The translations under genes were made by a program, and so were the position numbers. This document shows, one piece after another, positions 8,890-19,258 of a stretch of DNA of 64,000 nucleotides. This DNA comes from Mesobacillus foraminis (lineage in GTDB: Bacteria; Bacillota; Bacilli; Bacillales; Cytobacillaceae), in NCBI RefSeq assembly GCF_004340465.1, contig NZ_SLVV01000012.1:62001-126000 (forward strand), read 5' to 3'. Positions within the stretch are counted from its first letter, which is position 1. The number at the start of each line of letters is the position of its first letter. The notes under the pieces are model-generated. The model saw only the letters and a program-made list of their open reading frames with translations, ran no database searches and was not told the DNA's origin.

Positions 8890-9010
8890 GACATAACCTC
8901 CCTATTATGATTGAATAATTATGTTTATTCATGTTTCGGTGTATTGGTGTTTTGTCAAAAGTATTCTATTATTAGAGTAGAGTCGTGGAATACAGATAGG
9001 GGCGGATGGA

Positions 9011-9325
9011 ATGACTTCTAATAGATTCAATGGCTTGGACATACAGAACGTTAAAGTCAATAAGAGCCATACATTTGATGGACATATAATTAAATTTTCA
9101 GTGGGTGGCCAGAATTTTGTGCTTATGACGGGAAATTCAAAATCACCTTTCCCTATGAGCATCAAGCATGAGTTCATGGCTAAGGAAATCTGCAATCAAT
9201 GCAGCAAACAGATTTATCCAGCTGATATTTCTATTCAGCTTTGTTCTTTTTTTCAGCAAAGACAGCACGATTTGCTTCGGTATATTTTGAGATTTTACCA
9301 AAAAGAGTTTCAATACAGCCGTTAA
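9011..9325 (+). CDS. Small hypothetical protein
   Basis: A 104-residue open frame that I do not recognise. A GGGGCGGATGGA stretch immediately before the ATG could act as ribosome binding site. The first half is polar and beta-like (HTFDGHIIKFSVGGQNFVLM), the second has a CNQC pair (residues 62-65) and ends in a basic helix rich in Tyr, Phe and Arg. It is divergent from the minus-strand hypothetical gene and upstream of the PRD regulator, from which it is separated by 114 bases containing an ACCAAAGT / ACTTTGG inverted repeat. It may be a real small gene; nothing links it to a pathway. Confidence 0.5.
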   Translation: MTSNRFNGLDIQNVKVNKSHTFDGHIIKFSVGGQNFVLMTGNSKSPFPMSIKHEFMAKEICNQCSKQIYPADISIQLCSFFQQRQHDLLRYILRFYQKEFQYSR

Positions 9326-9439
9326 AAAACCAAAGTGCCAAATGGATATAAAACTTTTACAACTTTGGCGTAGACTATGATTAAAACTCGGTCGGCTAAA
9401 AAGATGTTGAGAACTTTCATGATGTTTTAGGGGGCGGCC

Positions 9440-11380
9440 ATGTTAAGTGCACGTATGACAGCGATATTAAGGGAGCTTATGAGAGCGAAGACGTTTGTAA
9501 CAGGTGAATATCTGGCCAATCTCATTCAAGTTTCTTCGCGAACGATCCGAAATGAATTTAAAGAGCTGGAAACCCTTTTAGCCTCGAATGGCGGTGTTTT
9601 AAAATCCATCAGGGGGACGGGTTACCAATTAGTCGTAACCGATGAAAACAAATTCAGAAGTTTTTTGCAGGCAAATTTGGATGAAACGGTTCCAGGTGAA
9701 CAGGCAGCTCCGACCATGCCTGAAGAAAGAGTTCATTTCCTGATTAAACGCTTGCTTTTAGCGGAGGGCTACCTAAAGATTGACGAGTTGGCAGATGAAA
9801 TGTTTGTCAGTAAATCAACAATCCAGAACGATTTGCGCGATGTAAAGAAGATACTTGAGAAGTATAAGATCATGTTGGATAAGCGTCCGAACTATGGCCA
9901 GAAATTAAAGGGGGACGAGCTTAACCTTCGATTCTGCATGTCTGAATATGTTTTTAACAGGATCGGTACCCATCCTGCAATCAACAATATTGGTGTCTCC
10001 ATCCTGACTGAGGCAGAACTCGGGGACATTAGAGAAATCATACTGGCCCAAATCAATCCGGCAGGAATTGTGCTTTCAGATGTTGGACTGAATAATTTAG
10101 TCATTCATATTGCCATTGCCTATAAACGCATCCAAAATGGAAATTATGTCTCATTAAGCCAAAAGGAACTGGATGAAGTCACAAAACAAAAAGAGTATAG
10201 AGTAGCTGCCGCAATTATTGGAGAAATTGCTTCAAAACTTGATGTCGTTTTTCCTGTTTCGGAAATTGCCTATATTGCCATACATTTATTGGGAACAAGA
10301 ATGACAGTCAGCCCGAGTCTGGAAGAGGAGAGTACGGAGAATGTTGTTGAGCCTCAGCTGCAGGATCTTACTCGCAAAATTCTTGATTTAGTAGATAAAA
10401 AGCTGAGCCTTGGCATCAGTCAAGACCTGGAATTAATAACGGCGTTGTGTCTGCATTTAAAACCAGCGATTAACCGGTTTAGATACGAGATGAACCTTAG
10501 GAACCCGATGCTTGCCGAAATAAAAGAAAACTATCCTATCGCATTTGAGGCCGGCGTTATTGCCGGCACAGTCATAAAGGATGAGTTGGAAATCGAGATC
10601 AATGAGCATGAAATAGGCTATATCGCCCTGCATAGTGGTGCTGCAATGGAAAGAAGGAAGATGGCCAACCAACCAAAAAACTGCCTGATTGTATGCGCCT
10701 CGGGGATGGGGAGTGCCCGGCTGCTATCATACAAGCTGCAGTCAGAATTTGGTTCGAAGCTCAATATCATAGGAACCAGTGAATATTATAAACTGAGGGA
10801 AACTCCGCTGCATAACATCGATTTGATTATCAGTACGATCCCGATCAGGGACAGCCTTCCAATCCCGGTAGTAAAAGTAAATACGTTCCTTGGCGGAAAA
10901 GACCTGAAGAAAATTGAGGAAGCCATTAGGGCAGTGAAAGACCAAAGGGCCGATTTTATAAGGGAAGATTTAGTCTTTCTTCAGAAAAACCTTGATACCC
11001 AGGAAGAGGTAATTACGTTCCTTGTCGGTAAGATGGAAGAATTGGAGTTGGTCAATGAGTCATTCGTTCACTCGGTGAAAGAGAGAGAGGCTTTGTCTCC
11101 GACTTCCTTTGGAAACCTGGTAGCCATTCCTCACCCAATGGCCCCTGTCACCGACTATACATTTTTAGCTATCTGTACACTTCAAAAGCCCGTAAAGTGG
11201 GGAGATAAACGAGTCCAGTTTATTTGTTTATTAAGTGTCGAAAAGGACAGTACCGGAGAATTTAAGGAATTGTATGATCTTCTTTGGAATGTGGTGGATG
11301 ATGTCGACAAGGTTCACAGGCTGTTAAAATGTACAGATTACCTGGAATTTAGAAGTATCTTTTTGAAAGAGAAGATTTGA
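9440..11380 (+). CDS. PRD-containing transcriptional regulator with EIIB/EIIA domains (LicR-like)
   Basis: A 646-residue transcription activator whose activity is set by PTS phosphorylation. In order: an N-terminal helix-turn-helix (about 5-60), a second one (about 100-150, [20 protein letters not shown]), PRD1 (about 180-285) with conserved His in [13 protein letters not shown] and [14 protein letters not shown]2 (about 305-405) with [11 protein letters not shown] and [13 protein letters not shown], an EIIB-like domain (about 412-500) with Cys in [10 protein letters not shown], and a C-terminal EIIA-like domain (about 510-646) with the His of AIPHPM. The layout equals LicR of the B. subtilis lic operon. 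The downstream IIB, and the PTS genes beyond the lactonase, are its probable targets. All regulatory His and Cys residues that I could place are present. Confidence 0.9.
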   Translation: MLSARMTAILRELMRAKTFVTGEYLANLIQVSSRTIRNEFKELETLLASNGGVLKSIRGTGYQLVVTDENKFRSFLQANLDETVPGEQAAPTMPEERVHFLIKRLLLAEGYLKIDELADEMFVSKSTIQNDLRDVKKILEKYKIMLDKRPNYGQKLKGDELNLRFCMSEYVFNRIGTHPAINNIGVSILTEAELGDIREIILAQINPAGIVLSDVGLNNLVIHIAIAYKRIQNGNYVSLSQKELDEVTKQKEYRVAAAIIGEIASKLDVVFPVSEIAYIAIHLLGTRMTVSPSLEEESTENVVEPQLQDLTRKILDLVDKKLSLGISQDLELITALCLHLKPAINRFRYEMNLRNPMLAEIKENYPIAFEAGVIAGTVIKDELEIEINEHEIGYIALHSGAAMERRKMANQPKNCLIVCASGMGSARLLSYKLQSEFGSKLNIIGTSEYYKLRETPLHNIDLIISTIPIRDSLPIPVVKVNTFLGGKDLKKIEEAIRAVKDQRADFIREDLVFLQKNLDTQEEVITFLVGKMEELELVNESFVHSVKEREALSPTSFGNLVAIPHPMAPVTDYTFLAICTLQKPVKWGDKRVQFICLLSVEKDSTGEFKELYDLLWNVVDDVDKVHRLLKCTDYLEFRSIFLKEKI

Positions 11381-11397
11381 GCTGCAGGGGGATGTAT

Positions 11398-11709
11398 ATG
11401 AATATACTATTGTGCTGTTCTGCCGGAATGTCCACGAGCTTAATTGTAAGGAAAATGGAACAAGCAGCTGCAAGCGAAGGGCTGGATATGAATATCTGGG
11501 CAGTTCCCGGGGAAGCTGTAAGTCATCATATCGATAAAGCTGATGTTTTGCTGCTGGGGCCTCAGGTCCTGTATCTGCTGCCGCAGCTCCGGCAGCTTGG
11601 GAGCAAGAAAGGGGTGCCGGTTGAGGTAATCAACACGGTCCATTATGGTACATGTAATGGAAAAGAAGTGCTGAAATTTGCCCTCAGCCTTATTGAAGAA
11701 CAGACATAA
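11398..11709 (+). CDS. PTS lactose/cellobiose-type EIIB (orphan copy)
   Basis: A 103-residue phosphocarrier of the lactose/cellobiose EIIB family. The phosphorylated Cys lies in the N-terminal [13 protein letters not shown] loop (Cys7/Cys8 region), and the [16 protein letters not shown] and [10 protein letters not shown] segments are typical. The start chosen is the ATG at 11398 behind GCAGGGGG; an in-frame ATG at 11377 overlapping the regulator is less likely. It is very similar to the second EIIB of the window, which sits in the complete PTS operon about 1.4 kb further on, so it is a duplicate. No EIIC or EIIA follows it directly; a terminator does. Confidence 0.9.
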   Translation: MNILLCCSAGMSTSLIVRKMEQAAASEGLDMNIWAVPGEAVSHHIDKADVLLLGPQVLYLLPQLRQLGSKKGVPVEVINTVHYGTCNGKEVLKFALSLIEEQT

Positions 11710-11712
11710 GAA

Positions 11713-11755
11713 AAGGCTGCTGAAAAGGAAGGACCCTTATCAGCAGCCTTTTTTA
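11713..11755 (+). terminator. Terminator after orphan EIIB
   Basis: 11-bp stem AAGGCTGCTGA / TCAGCAGCCTT with a loop of 16 bases and a T run. It may also serve the convergent lactonase gene. Confidence 0.9.
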
Positions 11756-11790
11756 CCTGAATGCCTGATGTCCGTTCTATAGATTTCGGC

Positions 11791-12840
11791 TTAATAATTT
11801 AAAAACTTAACACAAACTGGATCTGGAACTGTAATATCGGATTGAAGAAGCGTGAGTTTGCCTGTTTCCGAATCCCTGGAGTACAGGACAAGATTGCTGG
11901 ATTCTTGGTTGGATGCTACAACGAACTTTTCGGATGGATCCAGAATAAAGTCACGCGGCCAGTCCCCTTCAGTAGAAACATGCTCAATAAAAGTCAGTTC
12001 AAAAGTTTGTGGATCGACACTGAAGACTGCAATGCTGTTATGCCCCCGATTTCCTGCATAGACAAATTTCCCGTCTGAAGAAAGATGGATCGCACTTCCC
12101 TGATTGTTTTCTGTGAATTCTGCCGGGAGTGTCGAAGCCGCCTGCTGCTGGGTAAAGCTTCCATCCTCCTGATTGTATTTTAACACAAGGACTTCTGAAC
12201 TGAACTCTGTCATAACGTAGGCATATTCCTTGTTTGGATGGAACGCCAGGTGCCTTGGACCGCTTCCAGGCCTGGTATCCAGCTGTGACACTTTAATTAA
12301 TTGATTTCCCTGTAATTTGTAGGTAATCACCTGGTCAATGCCAAGCTCCACTGCCACTACATATTTGCCATCAGGAGTAAAGCCTGCATAATGGGAATGC
12401 GCTTTTTCCTGCCTTGGATCCGGCCCGGAACCTTCATGCTTGGCAATAGAAGCTGCAGGCTGGATGGATCCATCCGGATTCAATTCATAAAAATCAATTG
12501 TTCCTTTGTGGTAGTTGGCCGAGAGAACCCCATAATCCGTGTTTACACTGACATGGCATGGAGGCGAACCCGCTTCTGCGGTTGAGTTTAACTTGCTCAG
12601 TTCACCGTTATCCCCGATGGAATACGCGGCAACTCCGCCCTCATCTCCTTCCTTGGCTACTGCATACAACTGTTTGTTGCTGTCAGTGACAGTCAAATAT
12701 GTAGGATTGTCCAGTGTGGCAGCGACGCTTACATTCTTAATAATGCCTTCCTCTGCATCAAGGATAAAAGAGTAAATCCCTTCACTGTCCCCTTTTGTAT
12801 AAGTGCCTATATACCCACGATATTGCTTCGCTTCTTTCAT
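11791..12840 (-). CDS. pgl: Lactonase family protein (6-phosphogluconolactonase-like)
   Basis: A 349-residue cytoplasmic seven-bladed beta-propeller of the lactonase/YkgB-Pgl family, which hydrolyses 6-phosphogluconolactone in the pentose phosphate pathway or related sugar lactones. Landmarks are the start YRGYIGTYTKGDSEGIY, PCHVSVNTDYGVLSANYH (about 98-115), HSHYAGFTPDGKYVV, GSGPRHLAFHPN (about 190-201) and the terminal EGDWPRDFILDPSEK. GGAGGAGAA precedes the ATG. It is inverted between the regulator-EIIB pair and the PTS operon. Its place in a beta-glucoside locus could mean it acts on lactones from oxidised sugars, but the ordinary pentose phosphate role is equally possible. Confidence 0.85.
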   Translation of the reverse strand: MKEAKQYRGYIGTYTKGDSEGIYSFILDAEEGIIKNVSVAATLDNPTYLTVTDSNKQLYAVAKEGDEGGVAAYSIGDNGELSKLNSTAEAGSPPCHVSVNTDYGVLSANYHKGTIDFYELNPDGSIQPAASIAKHEGSGPDPRQEKAHSHYAGFTPDGKYVVAVELGIDQVITYKLQGNQLIKVSQLDTRPGSGPRHLAFHPNKEYAYVMTEFSSEVLVLKYNQEDGSFTQQQAASTLPAEFTENNQGSAIHLSSDGKFVYAGNRGHNSIAVFSVDPQTFELTFIEHVSTEGDWPRDFILDPSEKFVVASNQESSNLVLYSRDSETGKLTLLQSDITVPDPVCVKFLNY

Positions 12841-12961
12841 TCCAATTCTCCTCCTTTTCTAAATGGACTCCATATTATATTAAACCAGGGAAGCCACTGA
12901 ATCAAAATATTACGGATGATCAAAAACAGGCTCCTTTTAATTTTAGTATCTTCCCGATAAA

Positions 12962-12975
12962 TGAAAGCGCTTAAT
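12962..12975 (+). promoter_or_regulatory. Candidate cre site 1 upstream of the beta-glucoside PTS operon
   Basis: TGAAAGCGCTTAAT matches the CcpA box TGWAANCGNTNWCA at 12 of 14 positions. It lies about 150 bases before the EIIB start. Confidence 0.5.
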
Positions 12976-13012
12976 ATTTTCCGTTGAGCAAAGGAAAAAA
13001 CTTGGGTGTAGT

Positions 13013-13026
13013 TGAAAGCGCTTTAC
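13013..13026 (+). promoter_or_regulatory. Candidate cre site 2 upstream of the beta-glucoside PTS operon
   Basis: TGAAAGCGCTTTAC matches the CcpA box except at the last two bases. A TATGAT candidate -10 follows at about 13031, so CcpA binding here could block transcription. Confidence 0.55.
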
Positions 13027-13113
13027 CGTTATGATAAAGGCATACCTCGACAAGAGGTTCACAAAAATACTAAACTACCAAATTAACTAAATGAATCTTT
13101 AGGAGGAACTAAA

Positions 13114-13422
13114 ATGAATATTCTATTATGCTGTGCAGCGGGAATGTCTACTAGCCTATTGGTAACCAAAATGGAAAAAGCAGCCTCGGAGCAGGGGATT
13201 GAGTGCAAAATCTGGGCTGAAAGCGCAGATGCCGTCAAAAACCATATTGATCAGGCCGACGTCCTTTTGCTTGGGCCACAGGTTCGCTACCTGCTTCCGC
13301 AAATGAAGAAGCTGGGTGAAGAAAAGAACATCCCGGTTGATTCCATCAACCCGGTACATTACGGAATGTGCAACGGACCAGAAGTTCTGAAATCAGCTCT
13401 CGCTCTTATTACTAAAGGATAA
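13114..13422 (+). CDS. celA: PTS lactose/cellobiose-type EIIB
   Basis: A 102-residue EIIB phosphocarrier, first gene of the PTS operon. The phosphorylated Cys is in [13 protein letters not shown] near the N-terminus; [18 protein letters not shown] and [10 protein letters not shown] are family landmarks. It accepts phosphate from the EIIA encoded two genes on and passes it to sugar bound by the EIIC. AGGAGGAAC lies before the ATG. It closely resembles the orphan EIIB next to the PRD regulator. The cellobiose/lichenan specificity is inferred from the neighbouring 6-phospho-beta-glucosidases. Confidence 0.93.
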   Translation: MNILLCCAAGMSTSLLVTKMEKAASEQGIECKIWAESADAVKNHIDQADVLLLGPQVRYLLPQMKKLGEEKNIPVDSINPVHYGMCNGPEVLKSALALITKG

Positions 13423-13437
13423 AGGAGTGCAGGACCC

Positions 13438-14769
13438 ATGAATAAATTCTTAAGCTTCCTGGAAAACCACTTTATGCCGTTCGCTGCTAAACTGGCAGCG
13501 CAGCGGCACCTGGGTGCTTTAAAAGACGGTATCATACTTACAATGCCATTAATCATCATCGGGTCATTCTTTCTCATTTTAGGGTTTATCCCCATTCCGG
13601 GCTATGCGGACTTCATGGCAGGCATTTTCGGGGACCAGTGGCTGGCGAAATTGCTTTATCCAACCGGAGCCACCTTTGACATGATGGGGCTTATCGCAGC
13701 CTGTGGGATCGCATACAGGCTGGCTGAAAGATACAATCTTGATGCTTTAACAGCCGGAGCTATCTCTCTATGTGCGTTCTTATTGGCTACTCCATTCCAG
13801 GTCATGTTCACACCTGAAGGGGCCGCAGAGGCAGTTGCAGTCGGCGGGGCCATCCCGACAGCATTAATGGGAAGCAAAGGCCTGTTCGTTGCCATGGTGA
13901 TCGCGATGTTCTCTACGGAGGTTTATAACTGGGTGGTCAAGAAAAACATCGTCATTAAAATGCCGGACAGCGTTCCGCCTGCGGTATCAAAATCATTCGT
14001 AGCACTTATTCCCGGTTTCTTTGTCATCACCATTGTATGGCTTGTTCGTCTGATTCTCGAAAATACAAGCTTTGAAAGCATTCATAATGTCATCGGCGTT
14101 CTTCTGGGCGGTCCGCTCAGTGTACTTGGCGGAAGTTTAATCGGATCGATCATTGCCTACATGCTGATCATGCTTCTATGGTCTGCAGGCCTTCACGGGA
14201 CCAATATTGTGGGTGGAGTCATGAGCCCGATCTGGCTGTCCAACACAGATGCCAACCGTATTGCCTTCCAGGCCGGCGAAGAGCTGCCTAATATCTTCAC
14301 TTCCCAATTCTTTGAGGTATTCGTCAATATCGGCGGGACCGGTGCCACATTTGGCCTGATGATCCTCATGCTGTTCTGGGCAAGAAGTAAGCAAATGAAG
14401 GAGCTGGGCAAGCTGTCAGCAGGTCCGGGAACCTTCATGATCAACGAACCGATTATCTTTGGGACTCCGATTGTCATGAACCCATTGCTGATTGTCCCGT
14501 TCTTCCTGACACCGATCGTCCTGATCATCGTGACGTACTTTGCGATGAGCACCGGCCTGGTTGCCAAGCCGGCAGGCATTGCGATCCCTTGGACGACTCC
14601 TCCGCTCATTGGCGGATACCTGGCAACAGGAGGGAAAATTTCCGGCGCCGTTATGCAGGCAGTCAACATTGCGATTGCTTTCGCTGTCTATATGCCATTC
14701 TTCAAGATGTGGGACAAGATGAAGGTCCGTGAAGAAAACGGCAGTACAACCGAACAGCAGGCAAGCTAA
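13438..14769 (+). CDS. celB: PTS cellobiose-type EIIC permease
   Basis: A 443-residue integral membrane sugar permease of the lactose/cellobiose EIIC family. It begins MNKFLSFLENHFMPFAAKLA, has about ten hydrophobic segments, and carries the family loop with GPGTFMINEPIIFGTPIVMNP (about residues 325-345), where the NEP(I/V)(I/V)FG motif contributes to sugar binding. AAAGGAG precedes the ATG, 15 bases after the EIIB stop. Sugar imported is most likely cellobiose or other beta-glucosides, judged from the adjacent GH4 and GH1 enzymes. Between this gene and EIIA lies a hairpin that may act as a partial terminator or processing site. Confidence 0.93.
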   Translation: MNKFLSFLENHFMPFAAKLAAQRHLGALKDGIILTMPLIIIGSFFLILGFIPIPGYADFMAGIFGDQWLAKLLYPTGATFDMMGLIAACGIAYRLAERYNLDALTAGAISLCAFLLATPFQVMFTPEGAAEAVAVGGAIPTALMGSKGLFVAMVIAMFSTEVYNWVVKKNIVIKMPDSVPPAVSKSFVALIPGFFVITIVWLVRLILENTSFESIHNVIGVLLGGPLSVLGGSLIGSIIAYMLIMLLWSAGLHGTNIVGGVMSPIWLSNTDANRIAFQAGEELPNIFTSQFFEVFVNIGGTGATFGLMILMLFWARSKQMKELGKLSAGPGTFMINEPIIFGTPIVMNPLLIVPFFLTPIVLIIVTYFAMSTGLVAKPAGIAIPWTTPPLIGGYLATGGKISGAVMQAVNIAIAFAVYMPFFKMWDKMKVREENGSTTEQQAS

Positions 14770-14790
14770 GCATTTGATATAAAAACAGTT

Positions 14791-14820
14791 CAGCCCCATA
14801 TTTCGAGTGGGGCTGCTCTT
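14791..14820 (+). terminator. Intercistronic hairpin between EIIC and EIIA
   Basis: CAGCCCC / GGGGCTG stem with an 11-base loop followed by CTCTTTT. As EIIA, GH4 and GH1 genes lie downstream in the same direction, it is probably an attenuating or RNA-stabilising hairpin. Confidence 0.6.
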
Positions 14821-14835
14821 TTAGGAGGATAACGA

Positions 14836-15165
14836 ATGGCTACCTTAGAGGAGACAATCTTTCAAATCATACTGCACGGCGGAAATGGTAAAAGTTCAGC
14901 AATGGAAGCAATTGCCGCGGCGAAGACAGGAGATATAGAAGGTGCAAGGGAAAAACTGCAGGAAGCAGTAAATGCCCTAAACGAAGCACACCATATCCAG
15001 ACTTCTTTAATTCAAAGCGAGATTCGCGGGGAAAAAACGGAAATTTCATTATTGATGGTCCACGCTCAGGATCATCTGATGAATGCGATAACCATGAAAG
15101 ATATTGCAGCAGAGTTTGTCGATCTCTACGAAACAATAAAACAATCGGGAGGAGTGCGATTATGA
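14836..15165 (+). CDS. celC: PTS lactose/cellobiose-type EIIA
   Basis: A 109-residue helical phosphocarrier of the lactose/cellobiose EIIA family. The active-site His lies in LLMVHAQDHLMNA (about residues 74-86), and the N-terminal IILHGGNGKSSAMEAI is conserved. It receives phosphate from HPr and hands it to EIIB. TAGGAGGA precedes the ATG. The stop codon overlaps the start of the GH4 gene (ATGA), so the two are translationally coupled. With the EIIB and EIIC it completes a three-protein transporter. Confidence 0.93.
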   Translation: MATLEETIFQIILHGGNGKSSAMEAIAAAKTGDIEGAREKLQEAVNALNEAHHIQTSLIQSEIRGEKTEISLLMVHAQDHLMNAITMKDIAAEFVDLYETIKQSGGVRL

Positions 15166-16492
15166 AACGTGGATTAAAGATTGCAACAATCGGTGGAGGA
15201 TCAAGCTACACCCCTGAACTGGTTGAAGGATTTATTAAAAGATATGACGAACTTCCAGTACGTGAATTGTGGCTGGTAGATATTGAGGCAGGGAAGGAGA
15301 AGCTTGGAATCGTTGGCAATCTCGCTAAGCGAATGATAGAAAAAGCTGGTCTTCCAATCGAAGTTCATTTAACTCTGGACAGGCGGGAAGCCCTTCAGAA
15401 TGCGGACTTTGTAACGACTCAATTCCGTGTGGGCCTGCTTGATGCACGTGCAAAGGATGAAAGAATACCATTGAAATATGGGGTTCTGGGCCAGGAAACC
15501 AATGGGCCGGGGGGGGGCTGTTCAAGGGTCTGCGCACGATTCCGGTCATTTTGGACATTTGCCGCGATATGGAAGAACTTTGCCCTGATGCATGGCTGAT
15601 TAACTTCACAAACCCAGCCGGCATGGTGACCGAGGCAGTGCTGCGCTATTCCAATATTAATAAAGTAGTAGGTCTTTGCAATGTCCCAATCGGGATGGAA
15701 ATGGGCGTCGCAAAGCTGCTTGATGTTGACCATTCCCGCATCCGCATTGACTTTGCTGGACTCAACCATATGGTATATGGACTCGAAGTGTATGTTGATG
15801 GTATAAGCGTCAAAGATAAAGTCATATCGCTGCTGACAGATCCGAACAACAGCAGCTTCGTCAAAAATATCCAGGGACTAGGATGGGAGCCTGAATTCAT
15901 TCGGGCGATGGATGCTTTGACTTGCCCTTACCACATGTATTATTACAAAACGAGGGAAATGCTCGAGAAAGACCTTAAAAATGCAGAAACCGAAGGCACA
16001 CGTGCGGAAGTGGTCCAAAGGCTGGAAACGGAATTGTTTAAACTTTACAAAGATCCGAATCTTGATATCAAGCCTCCGCAATTGGAAAAACGCGGCGGTG
16101 CCTATTATTCAGACGCAGCCGTACGCCTGATCAATTCCATTTACAATGACAAACGTGATATTCAGCCAGTCAATACGAGGAACAATGGCGCAATTGCGAG
16201 TATTCCTCATGAATCTGCGGTTGAAGTCAGCTGTGTCATCACAAAGGACGGTCCTAAGCCGATTGCCATGGGAGACCTTCCAGTCCAGGTGCGTGGCCTT
16301 GTGCAGCAAATAAAATCTTTTGAACGAGTGGCGGCGGAAGCGGCGGTAACAGGAGACTACAATAAAGCTGTCCTTGCTTTGACCATCAATCCATTAGTTG
16401 CGTCAGATAAGATTGCGAAGCAGATTGTCGATGAAATGCTTGAAGCTCATAAAGAGTATCTGCCTCAATTCTTTACAAAAGCAGAGGCTTAA
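15162..16492 (+). pseudogene. licH: GH4 6-phospho-beta-glucosidase, frameshifted in a G9 run
   Basis: Two overlapping frames together encode a complete GH4 6-phospho-beta-glucosidase of about 443 residues, an NAD- and metal-dependent enzyme that splits phosphorylated beta-glucosides made by the PTS. The first frame has the NAD site IATIGGGSSYTPEL and reaches GQETNGPGG, then the reading frame is lost at nine G (15509-15517). The second frame resumes with LFKGLRTIPVILDI, and holds NFTNPAGM, the metal-ligand CNVPIGM and GLNHMVYG. Seven (or ten) G would restore one protein. Everything else looks intact, so this is either a recent inactivation, phase variation, or a base-calling error in the homopolymer. 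It overlaps the EIIA stop. Confidence 0.88.
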
Positions 16493-16535
16493 CTAGATAA
16501 GCCCCGGGGAATAGTTTTTTAAAGCGGAGTTTTAG

Positions 16536-18053
<1,518 letters not shown>

Positions 18054-18058
18054 GTTTC

Positions 18059-18100
18059 ATGAAGGCAGATTCGCTCATAAAGTGAATCTGCCTTCATTTT
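18059..18100 (+). terminator. Terminator of the beta-glucoside operon
   Basis: Perfect 14-bp stem ATGAAGGCAGATTC / GAATCTGCCTTCAT with an 11-base loop and a following TTTT. Confidence 0.92.
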
Positions 18101-18140
18101 AAGATAATATGTGAATAGCTGCGCAAGGAGGGAAGAGCAT

Positions 18141-18580
18141 TGAATCAAGATAAGTTATTTTTGATATTGACGGGATACTGCTCGACATGCAGTTTTGAAA
18201 TGGCATAATCAGCCAGCTATTCCGATAAGGCCTCCGAAATGATTCTTATAAACCACTTTGCCGTTATGGACAACATATTGGCCATTAAAGCTGATATAAG
18301 TCCGGAGGTTATACATTAAATGGCACTCATGTGCATGAGAATCATAAAATAGTGAGGGGAAAGGTGGAAAATCATCATTATTAATGAAAGGCCTTTTGGA
18401 GATCACATTTAATGAATTTAAATGCTGACTTTTGTAAAGAAATAGCTGCGCCATGGGGCATGCTGAGGGCGAATATAAGCAGGCTGCAAGATTCGTGTGA
18501 CGAAGGGTGTCGATGAAAATGGAATCTTCTACGGATTGGTCGACGCAGGACTGCTCGATAAAAAATTGCTTTATACCTAG
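18141..18580. pseudogene. Scrambled remnant of a Cof-type HAD phosphatase
   Basis: Three separate pieces of a Cof/YcsE-type HAD hydrolase are recognisable. On the plus strand at 18150-18195, out of frame with a TTG start behind GGAGGGAAG, the translation reads VIFDIDGILLDMQF, the HAD catalytic motif I. On the minus strand at about 18209-18310 the translation reads TYISFNGQYVVHNGKVVYK, which fits the region after motif I of the same family. On the plus strand at 18449-18580 the translations AMGHAEGEYKQAARFV and, two bases out of frame, VTKGVDENGIFYGL fit the family C-terminus. The centre of the gene is missing and one piece is inverted. Non-functional. Confidence 0.65.
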
Positions 18581-18676
18581 ATCTAGTCTGACCTAACAGA
18601 CTGTTCTTTGCCAGATAACGTCGTGCTGTACATGACTTGGACTATCACCTCCCGTGTACCTTTTAAAAAAATTCAG

Positions 18677-18704
18677 CAGCTTCCGGTTTAGGAAGCTGTT
18701 TTCC
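18677..18704 (+). terminator. Terminator-like hairpin after the HAD remnant
   Basis: 8-bp stem CAGCTTCC / GGAAGCTG, 6-base loop, then TTTTCC. Probably the surviving terminator of the decayed gene. Confidence 0.65.
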
Positions 18705-18753
18705 ATGGGAATAGAAAGCCAGTCCAACTGTTTTGTCCTGGAGGGAAGAGGTC

Positions 18754-18963
18754 TTACTTCAGGCTCTCCCATTCAGTATATGTCCCAGTGCCGTTGCATC
18801 CAGGGCAATCATGCGGATTGACATTATACACGAATTCGTTCGCCGGATAGATATAATAGCCTCTACCAAAACAATCGGGACATTTATCCTGTTCTTTCAT
18901 GTCAGAAAGATGGCGTTGATATCTGGAGTTTTTCCATTCATTGTAAGCATCTAAAATCCCCAC
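18754..18963 (-). CDS. Small protein with two CxxCxGxG zinc-ribbon motifs
   Basis: A 69-residue protein with two DnaJ-type CxxCxGxG knuckles, CPDCFGRGYY (about 29-38) and CPGCNGTGTY (about 54-63), which together should bind one zinc. The N-terminus is helical (GILDAYNEWKNSRYQRH). I chose the GTG start at 18963 because GAGGTGAAC lies directly upstream; the open frame continues further up but without a ribosome binding site and with unrelated composition. Similar short proteins occur in Bacillaceae and I know of no proven function. It is divergent from the LTA synthase gene. Confidence 0.75.
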   Translation of the reverse strand: MGILDAYNEWKNSRYQRHLSDMKEQDKCPDCFGRGYYIYPANEFVYNVNPHDCPGCNGTGTYTEWESLK

Positions 18964-19258
18964 TGTGTTCACCTCGTTTCTTCCTATTATTTTTAGGATA
19001 TGTAGAGCTTCTGTACTATGTTCTAAGTAAACAGGCCAAAATAGATATGGATTATTCTTAAGTGTTAATAAAGGCTGAAAGACTGTATATATATAGAAGT
19101 AAGTGGACAAGGCTAAAAGGCACCCTCCCTTTTCCCCTTTACAATTTAAGAAAAGAAGAGTATATTATTAATTTGTAGCAAGTAAATCATATTCATAAAT
19201 TGCTCTGCGCTGACCCAGGATACAAAAACTAAATCCAAATTAAAAAGCGGGTGAAAAA

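Noticed and set aside
18209-18454. 81-codon minus-strand frame as a gene of its own
   Set aside because: Only part reads like a HAD protein and it lacks motif I and a ribosome binding site; it is treated as an inverted piece of the pseudogene.
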